Shown: positions 33,857 to 43,814, counted from the first letter of the stretch. The stretch is 64,000 nucleotides of DNA from Rhodobacter maris (GCF_900217815.1 NZ_OBMT01000006.1:1-64000); one strand, 5' to 3'. Notes: generated from the letters alone by a model not told the origin. Made by a program: numbers and translations.

Positions 33857-36800
33857 ATGGCGACACTGGTTCTTGGCGCGGCGGGGGCCGCGATTGGCGC
33901 GGGCTTTGGCGGCACGGTGCTGGGGCTTTCGGGGGCGGTGATCGGGCGCGCGGTGGGGGCGACGCTCGGCCGCGCGATCGACCAGCGGCTCCTGGGGCAG
34001 GGCTCGCAGAGTGTCGAGACCGGGCGGGTGGAGCGGCTCCGGCTCGCCTCCGCCTCCGAGGGCGAGGCCGTGGGGCGGCTCTGGGGGCGGATGCGTGTCG
34101 CAGGCCAGGTGATCTGGGCAACGCGGTTTTTCGAGACGAGGGCGGTGCAGAAGAGCGGCAAGGGATCGCCCGCAAGCACGACGACACGCTATTCCTATTC
34201 GGTCAGTCTGGCGCTGGCGCTTTGTGAGGGCGAGATCCTGCGCCTTGGCCGGATCTGGGCCGATGGCATCGAGGTCGCGCGCGACGGGCTCAACCTGCGC
34301 GTCTACAAGGGCGGCGAGGACCAGCTGCCCGATCCGAAGATTGTCGCGGTAGAGGGGGAGGCGCCCGCCTACCGCGGCATCGCCTATGTGGTGATCGAGG
34401 ATCTGGAGCTTTCGCCCTATGGCAACCGGGTGCCGCAGTTCAGCTTTGAGGTTTTGCGCGCGGCGCAAGGTGCGAATCTTGAGGCCGCGCCGGACCTGAC
34501 GGCAGGGGTGCAGGCCGTGGCGCTCATCCCCGGCACTGGCGAATATGCGCTTGCGACCACGCCTGTTTACGTGAGCGACGCGGAGGGGGCGACAGTTGCG
34601 GTGAACCAGAACGCGCCGGGGGGGCTGAGCGATTTTGCGCTCTCTCTCTCTCGGCTTGGCGAGGAGCTGCCTGCCTGTGAGGCGGTCTCGCTCGTGGTGT
34701 GCTGGTTTGGCTCGGATCTGCGCTGTGGGACGTGCCGTGTGGCGCCGAAGGTGACGGCGGACGATGTCGAGGGGGCGAACATGCCCTGGCGCGTCGCGGG
34801 GCTGACGCGTGAAACGGCGGAGCTGGTGCCGCGCGATGCGGAAGGCCGCTCCATCTATGGCGGCACACCCGCCGATGCGGCCGTGCTTGAGGCGGTTGCG
34901 GCGTTGAAGGCGGCGGGCAAGGCGGTCACCTTCTGCCCGTTCATCCTGATGGATCAGCTGGCGCAGAACGGCCTTGCCGACCCCTGGAGCGATGCCGAGG
35001 ATCAGCCGGTACTGCCCTGGCGCGGGCGGATCACGCTTGACGTTGCGCCGGGCCGGGACGGCTCGGTGGATGGCACGGCGGCGGCAAGCGCGCAGGTGGC
35101 GGCGTTCTTCGGCACGGCCCGGGCCTCCGATTTTGCTATTGGCGATGGCGAGGTCGTCTATTCCGGCCCCGAGGACGGGGGGCTGCGCCGGTTCATCCTG
35201 CATTACGCGCATCTGTGCGCGCTGGCGGGCGGGGTCGATGCCTTCTGCATCGGCACAGAGATGGTCGCGCTGACGCAGATCCGGGGACCGGCGAACAGCT
35301 TTCCGGCGGTGGCGGAGTTCATCGCCCTTGCCGCCGAGGTGCGGGCCGTGCTGGGGACAGGCTGCAAGCTTGGCTATGCCGCTGACTGGTCGGAATATGC
35401 GGGCTATGCGCCGGGGAACGGCGATCGTTTCTTCCAGCTCGACCCGCTCTGGGCAGATGTGAATATCGACTTTGTCGGCATCGACAATTACCTGCCGCTC
35501 TCGGACTGGCGCGAGGGCGAGGACCATCTCGATGCGAGCTGGGGGGCGATTTACAATCTCGATTACCTGCAGGCGAATATCGAGGGCGGCGAATATTACG
35601 ACTGGTATTACGCCGCGCCCGAGCATCGCGCGGCGCAGATCCGAACGCCGATCACCGATGGCGATCACGAGGAGCCCTGGATCTGGCGGGTGAAGGATAT
35701 CCGGAGCTTCTGGGAGAATGCGCATTTCGAGCGGGTGGGGGGCGTGCGGGCGGCCAACCCCACAGCCTGGCTGCCGCGCTCGAAGCCGATCTGGTTCACC
35801 GAGATTGGCTGCGCGGCAGTGGACAAGGGAACGAACCAGCCCAACAAGTTTCTGGACCCGAAAAGCTCGGAATCGGCGCTGCCGTGGTTTTCCGACGGGC
35901 GGCGCGATGCGCTCATCCAGACGCAATATCTGCGCGCGATCACCGATTACTGGATAGGGGCACGCAATCCGGTCTCCGATGTCTACGGCGGGCCGATGCT
36001 CGATATGGCGCGCGCCCATGTCTGGGCCTGGGATACGCGGCCCTGGCCGCAGTTTCCGGCCTTGCGCGAGATCTGGAGCGACGGGGCGAATTATGCGCGC
36101 GGGCACTGGATCTCGGGGCGGGCGGAGGCGCAGCCGCTCGCCAATGTGGTGCGCGAGATCTGCGCGAGCGCCGGGGTGACGGATGTGGAGACAAGCGGGC
36201 TTTACGGGCTCGTGCGCGGCTTCACCATGAGCGGCGGGCAGACCGGGCGGGCGGGGCTGCAGGCGCTGATGCTCGGGGGCAGTTTCGAGGTGCTCGAGCG
36301 CGGTGGTACGCTGGTCTTTCGCGGGCGCGATGGCCGGGTGACGGCGGTGCTGGACCCGGCGACGCTTGCGCTCGGCGAGAGCGATGTGACGTTGGAAACG
36401 ACCCGTGCCGCCGCTGCCGAGATCGCCGGGCGGGTGCGGCTGGCTTACGTGAGCGCGGAGGGGGATTTCGAGACCGAGGCAGTCGAGGCGATTTTTCCCG
36501 ACGAAGCGGGCGGGCCGGCGGCGGGGCAGGAGTTGCCGCTCGCGCTCGACCGGGCGCAGGCGCAGGGGCTGGTCGAGCGCTGGCTCGCCGAGGCGCGGGT
36601 GGCGCGGGATGGGGCGCGGTTTGCGCTGCCGCTCTCGTGGGGCGATCTCGGCGCGGGAGATGTCGTGGCGCTTGATCTGCCGGAGGGGCGGCGGCGCTAC
36701 CGCATCGACCGGATTGAGCAGGGGGAACTTGCGCAAGTCGAGGCGGTGCGGGTCGAGCCGGGGGTTTACCGGCCGGCCGACGAGGTGGAGGATCCGACCC

Positions 36801-37756
36801 CGCTCACCGCCTTTGCCGCGCCGGTGCCGGTGACGCCGGTCTTTCTCGATCTGCCGCTGATGCAGGGCGACGAAGACCCTTATGCGCCGCATCTGGCCGT
36901 TTCCGCTGTGCCCTGGCCGGGCACGGTGGCGGTCTGGTCCTCGGACGAGGACGAGGGTTACACGCTCAATGCGACGCTGGCGGGGCGCGCCGTGATCGGG
37001 CGCACGCTCTCGCCGCTGGTGCGGGCAAGGCCCGGGCTCTGGGACCACGGCGCGCCGCTGCGGGTGCGGCTTGCCACGGGGGCGCTGGAGGCCGTGAGCG
37101 CAAAACGGGTGCTCAACGGTGCGAATCTGATGGCGATTGGCGATGGCAGCTCCGAGCGCTGGGAGCTTTTCCAGTTTGTCCAGGCGAGCCCCGTGGCGAG
37201 TCGGGTCTGGGACATTGGCATGCGGCTGCGCGGACAACTGGGCAGTGATGCGCTGATGCCCGAGGTCTGGCCGGTGGGCAGCCGGGTCGTGCTCCTGAAC
37301 GACGCACCCGAGCAGATTTTGATGCCTGCCGCAGCGCGGGGCCTCGCGCGGCATTACCGGATCGGTGCGGCGGCGCGGCCTTATGACGACCCCTCCTATG
37401 TGCATCGGATCGAGGCCTTTGCCGGAGTGGGGCTGCGCCCGCTCAGCCCCTGTCATCTGCGCGCGACCGTCACGGGGACGGGGTGGGAGTTGCGCTGGGT
37501 GCGGCGCAGCCGGATCGACGCCGACAGCTGGGCGGGCCATGATGTGCCGCTCGGCGAAAGCCAGGAGCTTTACCGGATCCGCGTGCTCGACGGAGGAATG
37601 CTGCGGCGCGAGGCCTTTGTGACGGTGCCCGCGTGGAGCTACACGGGGGCGATGCGGGCGGAGGATGGTATTGCTGGCGCTTTTGTCGTGGAGGTTGCAC
37701 AGGTTTCCGACATTTTCGGGCCGGGTTTGGCGAGCCCTCTCACGCTTATGCCCTGA
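33857..37756 (+). CDS. GTA host-specificity / megatron protein (g15)
   Basis: 1299 residues. A glycine-rich hydrophobic N-terminus (AAGAAIGAGFGGTVLGLSGAVIG) resembles a membrane-inserting segment. A GTA TIM-barrel region (about 420-760) contains KPIWFTEIGCAAVDKG with a candidate catalytic Glu. A phage-tail-3 type region (about 780-980) follows, and the C-terminal domain ends with DIFGPGLASPLTL. It forms the trimeric tail tip that crosses the recipient outer membrane. It is the last GTA structural gene in this cluster. Confidence 0.94.
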   Translation: MATLVLGAAGAAIGAGFGGTVLGLSGAVIGRAVGATLGRAIDQRLLGQGSQSVETGRVERLRLASASEGEAVGRLWGRMRVAGQVIWATRFFETRAVQKSGKGSPASTTTRYSYSVSLALALCEGEILRLGRIWADGIEVARDGLNLRVYKGGEDQLPDPKIVAVEGEAPAYRGIAYVVIEDLELSPYGNRVPQFSFEVLRAAQGANLEAAPDLTAGVQAVALIPGTGEYALATTPVYVSDAEGATVAVNQNAPGGLSDFALSLSRLGEELPACEAVSLVVCWFGSDLRCGTCRVAPKVTADDVEGANMPWRVAGLTRETAELVPRDAEGRSIYGGTPADAAVLEAVAALKAAGKAVTFCPFILMDQLAQNGLADPWSDAEDQPVLPWRGRITLDVAPGRDGSVDGTAAASAQVAAFFGTARASDFAIGDGEVVYSGPEDGGLRRFILHYAHLCALAGGVDAFCIGTEMVALTQIRGPANSFPAVAEFIALAAEVRAVLGTGCKLGYAADWSEYAGYAPGNGDRFFQLDPLWADVNIDFVGIDNYLPLSDWREGEDHLDASWGAIYNLDYLQANIEGGEYYDWYYAAPEHRAAQIRTPITDGDHEEPWIWRVKDIRSFWENAHFERVGGVRAANPTAWLPRSKPIWFTEIGCAAVDKGTNQPNKFLDPKSSESALPWFSDGRRDALIQTQYLRAITDYWIGARNPVSDVYGGPMLDMARAHVWAWDTRPWPQFPALREIWSDGANYARGHWISGRAEAQPLANVVREICASAGVTDVETSGLYGLVRGFTMSGGQTGRAGLQALMLGGSFEVLERGGTLVFRGRDGRVTAVLDPATLALGESDVTLETTRAAAAEIAGRVRLAYVSAEGDFETEAVEAIFPDEAGGPAAGQELPLALDRAQAQGLVERWLAEARVARDGARFALPLSWGDLGAGDVVALDLPEGRRRYRIDRIEQGELAQVEAVRVEPGVYRPADEVEDPTPLTAFAAPVPVTPVFLDLPLMQGDEDPYAPHLAVSAVPWPGTVAVWSSDEDEGYTLNATLAGRAVIGRTLSPLVRARPGLWDHGAPLRVRLATGALEAVSAKRVLNGANLMAIGDGSSERWELFQFVQASPVASRVWDIGMRLRGQLGSDALMPEVWPVGSRVVLLNDAPEQILMPAAARGLARHYRIGAAARPYDDPSYVHRIEAFAGVGLRPLSPCHLRATVTGTGWELRWVRRSRIDADSWAGHDVPLGESQELYRIRVLDGGMLRREAFVTVPAWSYTGAMRAEDGIAGAFVVEVAQVSDIFGPGLASPLTLMP

Positions 37757-37757
37757 A

Positions 37758-38069
37758 ATGCGCCCGATCCTCATTGACGATCTGCTGGCGGCCGCCGAGG
37801 CGGCGCTGGCACTTGCGCCCGAGGCGCGCGCCGAAACGCTTGTGCGCTGGCTCGACGAGGCGCATGCCGCCGACCTTTATCGCAAGCGGCTCGGGCGGGT
37901 GCATCCGCGCTGGGGGCTTGGTTCGCTCGGCGCGCGGGCGCGCTGCGAACCGCGGTGCCGCCCGCTCCGACCCGATGGCGCGCGGCTGGCAGCGCTTGGC
38001 CTTGTTCTTGCTTCGGTCACCTTATGGCGTCGTCGGGTCTTTTCCCGGACCCCTGCGTCCCCTATCTGA
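37758..38069 (+). CDS. Small protein of unknown function after g15
   Basis: 103 residues. An N-terminal amphipathic section (PILIDDLLAAAEAALALAPEARAETLVRWLDEAHAAD begins after Met-Arg) precedes arginine-rich residues and a likely transmembrane segment (RLAALGLVLASVTLWR). The start is 1 base after the g15 stop, which suggests co-transcription with the GTA genes. A similar small gene between g15 and cysE seems common in the Rhodobacterales. I cannot assign a function. Confidence 0.6.
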   Translation: MRPILIDDLLAAAEAALALAPEARAETLVRWLDEAHAADLYRKRLGRVHPRWGLGSLGARARCEPRCRPLRPDGARLAALGLVLASVTLWRRRVFSRTPASPI

Positions 38070-38115
38070 GAGGGGCGCGCTGTGCTAGGATCGCGCGAAG
38101 ACGAAGGAGCCTCCG

Positions 38116-38934
38116 ATGGCCAAGACCCAAGCGAAAGTTGCCACTGTTGACCCGGTCTGGAGCCAGATCTGCGACGAGGCGCATGCGGCGGTGCGCGACG
38201 AGCCGCTTTTGGGCGCGCTGATTCATGCCGGGCTGCTGCACCACCCAACGCTTGAGCGCGCGCTGGCATTTCGGTTTTCGCTGAAGCTGGCTTCCGGCGA
38301 GATGAGCGAGCAGATCCTGCGCGAGATCGCCGACGAGGCCTATAGCACCGATCCCGACCTTGGGCAGGCGGCGCGCGCGGACCTTGTGGCGGTCTATGAT
38401 CGCGACCCGGCCTGCCATCGCTTCATCCAGCCGATCCTCTTTTTCAAAGGGTATCAGGCGCTGCAAAGCTACCGCATCGCGCATTGGCTTTGGCGCGCGG
38501 GACGGACCGACATGTCCTATTTCGTGCAGATGCGCACCTCGGAGATGTTTGGCGTCGATATTCATCCCGCGGCGCGGATCGGGCGGGGGGTGATGATCGA
38601 CCACGCCCATTCGATCGTGATCGGCGAGACGGCGGTGGTGGGCGACAATGTCTCGATGCTGCATTCGGTGACTTTGGGCGGCACCGGCAAGGAAGAGCAG
38701 GACCGCCATCCGAAGATTGGCAATGGCGTGCTGATCGGTGCGGGGGCGAAAGTGCTCGGCAATATCCACGTGGGCGACAATTCGCGCATTGCCGCGGGCT
38801 CGGTGGTGCTGTCCGATGTGCCGCGCTGCAAGACCGTGGCGGGCGTGCCCGCGAAGATCGTCGGCGAGGCGGGCTGCGCGCATCCTTCGGTCAGCATGGA
38901 CCAGCAATTGCGCGGCTGCGACTGCGAGGGCTGA
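38116..38934 (+). CDS. cysE: Serine O-acetyltransferase
   Basis: 272 residues. N-terminal helical domain (DEAHAAVRDEPLLGALIHAGLL) and a left-handed beta-helix with hexapeptide repeats: IHPAARIGRGVMIDHAHSIVIGE, GGTGKEEQDRHPKIGNGVLIGAGAKVLGNI. The HPAA and DHAHS segments include catalytic histidine and aspartate. It makes O-acetylserine for cysteine synthesis. It ends with CDCEG. It follows the GTA genes closely but is a host housekeeping gene. Confidence 0.96.
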   Translation: MAKTQAKVATVDPVWSQICDEAHAAVRDEPLLGALIHAGLLHHPTLERALAFRFSLKLASGEMSEQILREIADEAYSTDPDLGQAARADLVAVYDRDPACHRFIQPILFFKGYQALQSYRIAHWLWRAGRTDMSYFVQMRTSEMFGVDIHPAARIGRGVMIDHAHSIVIGETAVVGDNVSMLHSVTLGGTGKEEQDRHPKIGNGVLIGAGAKVLGNIHVGDNSRIAAGSVVLSDVPRCKTVAGVPAKIVGEAGCAHPSVSMDQQLRGCDCEG

Positions 38935-38939
38935 GGCTT

Positions 38940-38962
38940 TCGCCTCGGCAGGGCCGAGGCGA
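38940..38962 (+). terminator. Hairpin after cysE
   Basis: 10-bp perfect stem TCGCCTCGGC / GCCGAGGCGA with loop AGG, starting 5 bases after the cysE stop. There is no T run, so termination strength is uncertain. Confidence 0.5.
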
Positions 38963-38979
38963 CCCGCCGGGGGGCTGCC

Positions 38980-39040
38980 GCCCCCCGGACCCCCTGCTTT
39001 TCGGGGGGCAGGCCCCCCGGGTCCCCCCTGCTTTTTCGGC
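38980..39040. repeat. Tandem GC-rich near-repeat between cysE and the CMD gene
   Basis: Two copies of a unit GCCCCCCGG(A/GT)CCCCC(C)TGCTTTT (38980-39001 and 39012-39036), each followed by a G or C run. A related GCCCCCCGGACCCC word occurs after fabD at 18615-18629. It resembles dispersed palindromic intergenic repeats of Rhodobacterales. Confidence 0.55.
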
Positions 39041-39047
39041 CCCCCGC

Positions 39048-39383
39048 TCAGCCCTTCAACTGGTCATAGGCTTCGAGCGCCTTCAGGCCATACATCAGCG
39101 ACGGACCGCCGCCCATCAGCACGGAGACATTCACCGTTTCCTCGACCTCGGCGCGGGTCGCACCCGCGGCGATGCAGGCCTGCACATGCAGACCGATGCA
39201 ATAGGAGCACTGCCGGGCGATGCCGATGGCAAGCGAGATCAGTTCCTTTTGCTTGGTCGAGAGCACGCCCTCGGCAAGGGCTTCATGGTGCAAGCTGCCG
39301 AAGCCCTTTTGCGTGGCGGGCTGCTTGGTGGCGTAATCGGCCATTTCCTTGCGGATCGTGTCAAGTTCGGTGGTCCAGTCCAT
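39048..39383 (-). CDS. Carboxymuconolactone decarboxylase family protein (AhpD-like)
   Basis: 111 residues. The CMD fold with the redox pair CSYC (RQCSYCIGLHVQACI) and a nearby histidine suggests an alkylhydroperoxidase-like function. EEVEETVNVSVLMGGGPSLMYG is typical for small CMD family proteins. The start at 39383 (MDWTTELD) follows AAGGACA. It stands alone downstream of a shared terminator. Confidence 0.88.
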   Translation of the reverse strand: MDWTTELDTIRKEMADYATKQPATQKGFGSLHHEALAEGVLSTKQKELISLAIGIARQCSYCIGLHVQACIAAGATRAEVEETVNVSVLMGGGPSLMYGLKALEAYDQLKG

Positions 39384-39460
39384 GATCTGTCCTTTCGGCT
39401 TTGGATGGGTCCACCTTGGAATTAACATATCGCAATCCGTTTCACCTTGAGGCAAAGCAA

Positions 39461-39489
39461 AAAGCCCCCCGCAAGCGGAGGGCTTCTTT
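39461..39489 (-). terminator. Intrinsic terminator of the pdh operon
   Basis: Minus-strand stem AAGCCCTCCGC / GCGGGGGGCTT (one mismatch), loop TT, followed by TTT. It lies about 20 bases beyond the pdhC stop. Confidence 0.8.
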
Positions 39490-39509
39490 CAGGGGGGGGA
39501 GGGGCGCGC

Positions 39510-40814
39510 TCAGGCGAGCATCGCCATCGGGTGCTCGAGGTTCGAGACGATGGCGGCGAGGAGCTCTGCGCCAAGCGCGCCGTCGATCACCCGGTGGTCG
39601 ACCGAGAGGGTGAGCGACATCATCGTCGCCACTTCGATCGTGCCATCCGTGCCGATGACGGGCTTTTTCACCCCCGCGCCGACGGCAAGGATCGCGCCAT
39701 GGGGCGGGTTGATCACCGCGTCGAAGCTTTCGATCCCCATCATGCCGAGGTTCGAGATTGCGAAGCTGCCACCTTGGTATTCGTGCGGGGCGAGCTTGCG
39801 GCTGCGCGCACGGGTGGCGAGGTCTTTCATCTCGGACGAAAGCTGGCTGAGCGGCTTGATCTCGGCGTCTTGCAGGACCGGGGTGAAGAGCCCGCCCTCG
39901 ATCGCAACGGCGACGGCAACATCGGAGGCTTTCATCTGCAGCACCCGGTCGCCCGCCCAGACCGCATTGGCCGCAGGCACCTGTTGCAGCGCGAGGGCCG
40001 AGGCCTTGATGATGAAGTCATTCACCGAAAGCTTGACGCCACGGGCGTGGAGCTGGTGGTTGATTTCTCCGCGGAAGGCGAGAAGCGCATCGAGTTTCAC
40101 CGCGCGGCGCAGGTAGAAATGCGGGATCGTCTGCTTGGCCTCGGTGAGACGGGCGGCGATGGTCTTGCGCATGCCGTCGAGCGGGATCTCGGTGTAGCTG
40201 CGGCCCTCGTAGAGCTTTGCGACGTTCGCCGCAGAGACAGAGGCCGGCGGTGCGGCAGGCGCGGCTTGCGCCGGGGCCGCAGAGGCCGGGGCAGGGGCCG
40301 CTTTCGGGGCGGCGCTCGCTCCCTCGACATCGGCCTTGACAATCCGGCCATGCGGGCCGGAGCCTTTGAGGGCGGCAAGATCGAGGCCCTTCTCGGCGGC
40401 GATCCGGCGCGCGAGCGGCGAGGCGAAGATCCGCGCGCCCGGTGCCTTTTGTGCGGGGGCGGCAGAGGCCTGGGCCGGAGCAGGGGCCGGGGCGTCTTCA
40501 AGGAAGGCGGGCATCGGCTCGGCCTCGGCCTTGGGTGCGGGCGCCGGTGCGGGCACCGCATCGGCGCTTTCGCCCTCTTCGATCAGCACGGCGATGGGGG
40601 TGTTGACTTTCACGCCCGAGGTGCCCTCGGCGATCAGGATCTTGCCCATCGTGCCTTCATCGACCGCTTCGAATTCCATCACCGCCTTGTCGGTCTCGAT
40701 CTCGGCGATGATCTGGCCGGAGGTGACACTGTCACCCTCCTTCACCAGCCATTTCGCGAGAGTGCCTTCCTCCATCGTGGGGGAGAGCGCGGGCATCAGG
40801 ATTTCCACAGCCAT
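39510..40814 (-). CDS. pdhC: Pyruvate dehydrogenase E2, dihydrolipoyl acetyltransferase
   Basis: 434 residues. One lipoyl domain (lysine in [10 protein letters not shown], about residue 43), an Ala/Pro linker, an E3/E1-binding domain ([28 protein letters not shown]) and a catalytic domain ending [16 protein letters not shown] (DHRxxDG). It transfers acetyl from lipoate to CoA. The start at 40814 has AGGAGG. It is third in the pdhA-pdhB-pdhC operon, 10 bases after pdhB. Confidence 0.96.
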   Translation of the reverse strand: MAVEILMPALSPTMEEGTLAKWLVKEGDSVTSGQIIAEIETDKAVMEFEAVDEGTMGKILIAEGTSGVKVNTPIAVLIEEGESADAVPAPAPAPKAEAEPMPAFLEDAPAPAPAQASAAPAQKAPGARIFASPLARRIAAEKGLDLAALKGSGPHGRIVKADVEGASAAPKAAPAPASAAPAQAAPAAPPASVSAANVAKLYEGRSYTEIPLDGMRKTIAARLTEAKQTIPHFYLRRAVKLDALLAFRGEINHQLHARGVKLSVNDFIIKASALALQQVPAANAVWAGDRVLQMKASDVAVAVAIEGGLFTPVLQDAEIKPLSQLSSEMKDLATRARSRKLAPHEYQGGSFAISNLGMMGIESFDAVINPPHGAILAVGAGVKKPVIGTDGTIEVATMMSLTLSVDHRVIDGALGAELLAAIVSNLEHPMAMLA

Positions 40815-40824
40815 TTTGCCCTCC

Positions 40825-42192
40825 TTACCGGTAGCAGACGCGTTTGACGGCGGCGACAACCTCATCGGAGGTCACCAGCGCCAGTTTTTCGAGGTTGGCG
40901 GCATAGGGCATCGGCACATCCTTGCCGGTGCAGTTGAGGACCGGCGCATCGAGGTAATCGAAGGCGCGCTCCATGATCACCGCACTCAGATGGTTGCCGA
41001 TGGCGCCCACCGGCCAGCCCTCTTCCACCGTGACGCAGCGGTTGGTTTTCATCACCGAGGCGAGCACCGTGTCATAGTCGATCGGGCGCAGCGTGCGCAG
41101 GTCGATCACCTCCGCCGAGATCCCCTCTGCGGCGAGCTTGTCGGCGGCCTCAAGCGCATGGCTCATGCCGATGCCGAAGCTGACAAGCGTCACATCCGTG
41201 CCCTCGCGCCAGATCCGCGCCTTGCCGAAGGGGATGGTGAAATCGTCGAGCACTGGCACCTCGAACGAGCGGCCATACATGATCTCGTTTTCGAGGAAGA
41301 TCACCGGGTTCGGATCGCGGATCGCGGATTTCAAAAGGCCCTTCGCGTCCGCCGCGGAATAGGGCATCACCACCTTGAGGCCGGGGATCTGCGCATACCA
41401 AGCGGCATAATCCTGGCTATGCTGGGCGCCGACGCGGGCGGCGGCGCCGTTCGGGCCGCGGAACACGATCGGGCAGCCCATCTGGCCCCCCGACATGTAA
41501 AGCGTTTTGGCCGCCGAGTTGACGATCTGGTCGATCGCCTGCATGGCGAAGTTGAAGGTCATGAATTCGACGATGGGCTTGAGCCCGCCGAAGGCGGCAC
41601 CCACGGCAATGCCGGCAAAGCCATGCTCGGTAATCGGCGTGTCCATCACGCGCTGCGGCCCGAATTCGTCGAGAAGCCCCTGGCTGACCTTGTAGGCGCC
41701 CTGATATTCGCCCACTTCCTCGCCCATCAGGAACACATGTTCGTCGCCGCGCATTTCCTCGGCCATCGCCTCGCGCAGCGCCTCGCGCACCGTCATGGTC
41801 TTCATCTCGGTGCCCTCGGGCCAGTCGGCACTGGCTTTCGAGACCACTTCGACCGGGGCGGCGGCTTGCGCGGGGGCACTGGCCACGGCGGCCGGGACAG
41901 AGGCTTCGGCGGCAGGGGCGGCGGGCGCGGGGGCCGCATCGGCGCTCTCGCCCTCTTCGATCAGCACCATGATCGGCGTGTTGACCTTCACGCCCGAGGT
42001 GCCCTCGGCGATCAGGATCTTGCCCACAATGCCCTCGTCGACGGCTTCAAATTCCATCACCGCCTTGTCGGTCTCGATCTCGGCGATGATCTGGCCGGAG
42101 CTGACGGCGTCGCCCTCCTTGACCAGCCATTTCGCCAGCGTGCCCTCTTCCATCGTCGGCGAGAGGGCGGGCATCAATACTTCGGTTGCCAT
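40825..42192 (-). CDS. pdhB: Pyruvate dehydrogenase E1 beta subunit with N-terminal lipoyl domain
   Basis: 455 residues. The first 80 residues are a lipoyl domain nearly identical to the one in E2 ([15 protein letters not shown]). An Ala/Pro linker follows, then the transketolase beta part ([31 protein letters not shown]) and C-terminal domain. Lipoyl-bearing E1-beta is a known feature of alphaproteobacteria. Subunit pairs with PdhA to decarboxylate pyruvate with thiamine diphosphate. Confidence 0.96.
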   Translation of the reverse strand: MATEVLMPALSPTMEEGTLAKWLVKEGDAVSSGQIIAEIETDKAVMEFEAVDEGIVGKILIAEGTSGVKVNTPIMVLIEEGESADAAPAPAAPAAEASVPAAVASAPAQAAAPVEVVSKASADWPEGTEMKTMTVREALREAMAEEMRGDEHVFLMGEEVGEYQGAYKVSQGLLDEFGPQRVMDTPITEHGFAGIAVGAAFGGLKPIVEFMTFNFAMQAIDQIVNSAAKTLYMSGGQMGCPIVFRGPNGAAARVGAQHSQDYAAWYAQIPGLKVVMPYSAADAKGLLKSAIRDPNPVIFLENEIMYGRSFEVPVLDDFTIPFGKARIWREGTDVTLVSFGIGMSHALEAADKLAAEGISAEVIDLRTLRPIDYDTVLASVMKTNRCVTVEEGWPVGAIGNHLSAVIMERAFDYLDAPVLNCTGKDVPMPYAANLEKLALVTSDEVVAAVKRVCYR

Positions 42193-42203
42193 GGTTCTTT
42201 CCC

Positions 42204-43208
42204 TTACGCGGTGATGTCGGTCCAGAGCTCTTCAAGCGCGGGCTCGGGGCTCGTTTTGGAGAATTCGGCCGCCTCGTTCACCGTGGCCTTGATCTCGCGA
42301 TCGACCGCCTTGAGGTCTTCGTCGGTGGCATGGCCGCCCGAGAGCAGCAGTTCGCGCACATTTTCGATGCAGTCGCGCTCGTCGCGCATCTTCTGCACCT
42401 CTTCGCGGGAGCGGTATTTGGCCGGGTCGGACATCGAATGGCCGCGGTAGCGGTAGGTTTTCACTTCGAGAATGTAGGGGCCCGCACCGGAGCGGCAATG
42501 CGCCACCGCCTTCTCGCCCGCCGCCTTCACCGCAAGCACATCCATGCCGTCGACCACTTCGCCGGGGATGCCGAAGGAGGTGCCGCGGGTGTGGATGTCG
42601 GGCGTGGAGGTCGAGCGTTTTTGCGACGTGCCCATCGCATATTGGTTGTTCTCGATCACGAAGACCACCGGCAGCTTCCAGAGCGCGGCCATGTTGAAGG
42701 TCTCGTAGACCTGGCCCTGGTTCGCCGCGCCATCGCCGAAATAGGTGAAGGTGACGTTGTCATTGCCCTTGTATTTATCGGCAAAGGCAAGGCCCGCGCC
42801 CAGCGGCACCTGCGCGCCAACGATGCCGTGGCCGCCGTAAAAATGCTTCTCTTTCGAGAACATGTGCATCGAGCCGCCCTTGCCCTTGGAGAGCCCGCCC
42901 GCGCGGCCGGTGAGCTCGGCCATCACCCCTTTCGGGTCCATGCCGCAGGCGAGCATATGGCCGTGGTCGCGGTAGGAGGTGATGCGCTTGTCGCCCTCTT
43001 TCGCCGCCGCCTCGAGGCCCACCACAACGGCTTCCTGACCGATGTAGAGATGGCAGAACCCGCCGATCAGCCCCATGCCATAAAGCTGGCCCGCCTTCTC
43101 CTCGAAGCGCCGGATCAACAGCATGTCGCGGTAATATCTGAGCAGATCCTCCTTCGAGACATTCGGCAACTGCGGCGCCGATGTCTCGGGGGTTTTGCGT
43201 GTCGCCAT
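42204..43208 (-). CDS. pdhA: Pyruvate dehydrogenase E1 alpha subunit
   Basis: 334 residues. The thiamine diphosphate motif is [31 protein letters not shown] (begins about 170). [15 protein letters not shown] is the phosphorylation-loop-like region. It is the first gene of the pdh operon; the start has GGGAGG upstream. Together with PdhB it makes hydroxyethyl-ThDP and acetylates lipoate. The 134-base upstream gap to the ftsB-like gene should hold the promoter. Confidence 0.96.
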   Translation of the reverse strand: MATRKTPETSAPQLPNVSKEDLLRYYRDMLLIRRFEEKAGQLYGMGLIGGFCHLYIGQEAVVVGLEAAAKEGDKRITSYRDHGHMLACGMDPKGVMAELTGRAGGLSKGKGGSMHMFSKEKHFYGGHGIVGAQVPLGAGLAFADKYKGNDNVTFTYFGDGAANQGQVYETFNMAALWKLPVVFVIENNQYAMGTSQKRSTSTPDIHTRGTSFGIPGEVVDGMDVLAVKAAGEKAVAHCRSGAGPYILEVKTYRYRGHSMSDPAKYRSREEVQKMRDERDCIENVRELLLSGGHATDEDLKAVDREIKATVNEAAEFSKTSPEPALEELWTDITA

Positions 43209-43342
43209 CGGACAGCCTCCCGGGTTCGTGATAGTTCAACGTTAAACCATTACTTAGCGCAAGCCGGGCGCAGATGCAATGACTGCTGCGACAAAGCCCC
43301 GCAGCCAAGGGCGCGGGGCAGGGCATTCAAAAGCGGGCGGGG

Positions 43343-43639
43343 TCAGCGGATCACGATCTCGTCGGCCCGCAAGGTGCCAAGCACGTCGCGGGCGCGTTCG
43401 TCGAGCAGGTCAAGATCGAGATAATCGTCGGACAGCCGGTGCGTGAGATTCGCCATCCGCGCATGTTCGGCCTCAAGCGCATCGCGCGTGGCCTCGGCGC
43501 GGGTAATCTCGGCCTCAAGCTGAACGCGGCGGAAGATGCCATTGGGGCCCTGCGTTGCGGCAAAGGCAAAGTTCATCGCCAGCACCGCCGCGAGCGAATA
43601 ATAGACGAAGGGAAAGACCTTCGGGCCTTTGGGGAACAT
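43343..43639 (-). CDS. Septum formation initiator, FtsB/DivIC family
   Basis: 98 residues. One transmembrane helix (FVYYSLAAVLAMNFAFAA, about 11-28) followed by a coiled coil (RVQLEAEITRAEATRDALEAEHARMANL) and RLSDDYLDLDLLDERARDVLG. This matches DivIC/FtsB proteins in size and layout; such proteins join FtsL and FtsQ in the divisome. It lies upstream of pdhA, as is usual in alphaproteobacteria. Confidence 0.88.
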   Translation of the reverse strand: MFPKGPKVFPFVYYSLAAVLAMNFAFAATQGPNGIFRRVQLEAEITRAEATRDALEAEHARMANLTHRLSDDYLDLDLLDERARDVLGTLRADEIVIR

Positions 43640-43757
43640 GCTCTGCCTCTTGCGCCTCTACCGGACGTTGCGCAAACCCTGCCAGAAACGTGGGGCCTTG
43701 GGAATCCCCCGCGCGCCTCTGGGGGCAAAAATCTTCCTGCCTGGTGCTCCGGGCCAG

Positions 43758-43786
43758 CGAAAGGCGCGGGGTTTCCCCCGCGCCTC
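43758..43786 (-). terminator. Intrinsic terminator after ccp
   Basis: On the minus strand AGGCGCGGGG / CCCCGCGCCT with loop GAAA, followed by TTTCG. It lies about 30 bases past the ccp stop. Confidence 0.8.
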
Positions 43787-43814
43787 ACCCTCGGGACGCA
43801 ATCCTCGGGTCGTC

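Noticed and set aside
23828-37756. GTA cluster considered as an active prophage
   Set aside because: No integrase, repressor, replication or lysis genes; gene order and flanks match known GTA clusters.
33350-37774. 1474-codon open frame on the minus strand
   Set aside because: It is antisense to the GTA megatron gene, which has clear family motifs. Composition is of a shadow frame.
43225-43245. CtrA-like site (TTAA-N7-CTTA) upstream of pdhA
   Set aside because: The second half is imperfect and pdh is not an expected CtrA target; it is likely chance.
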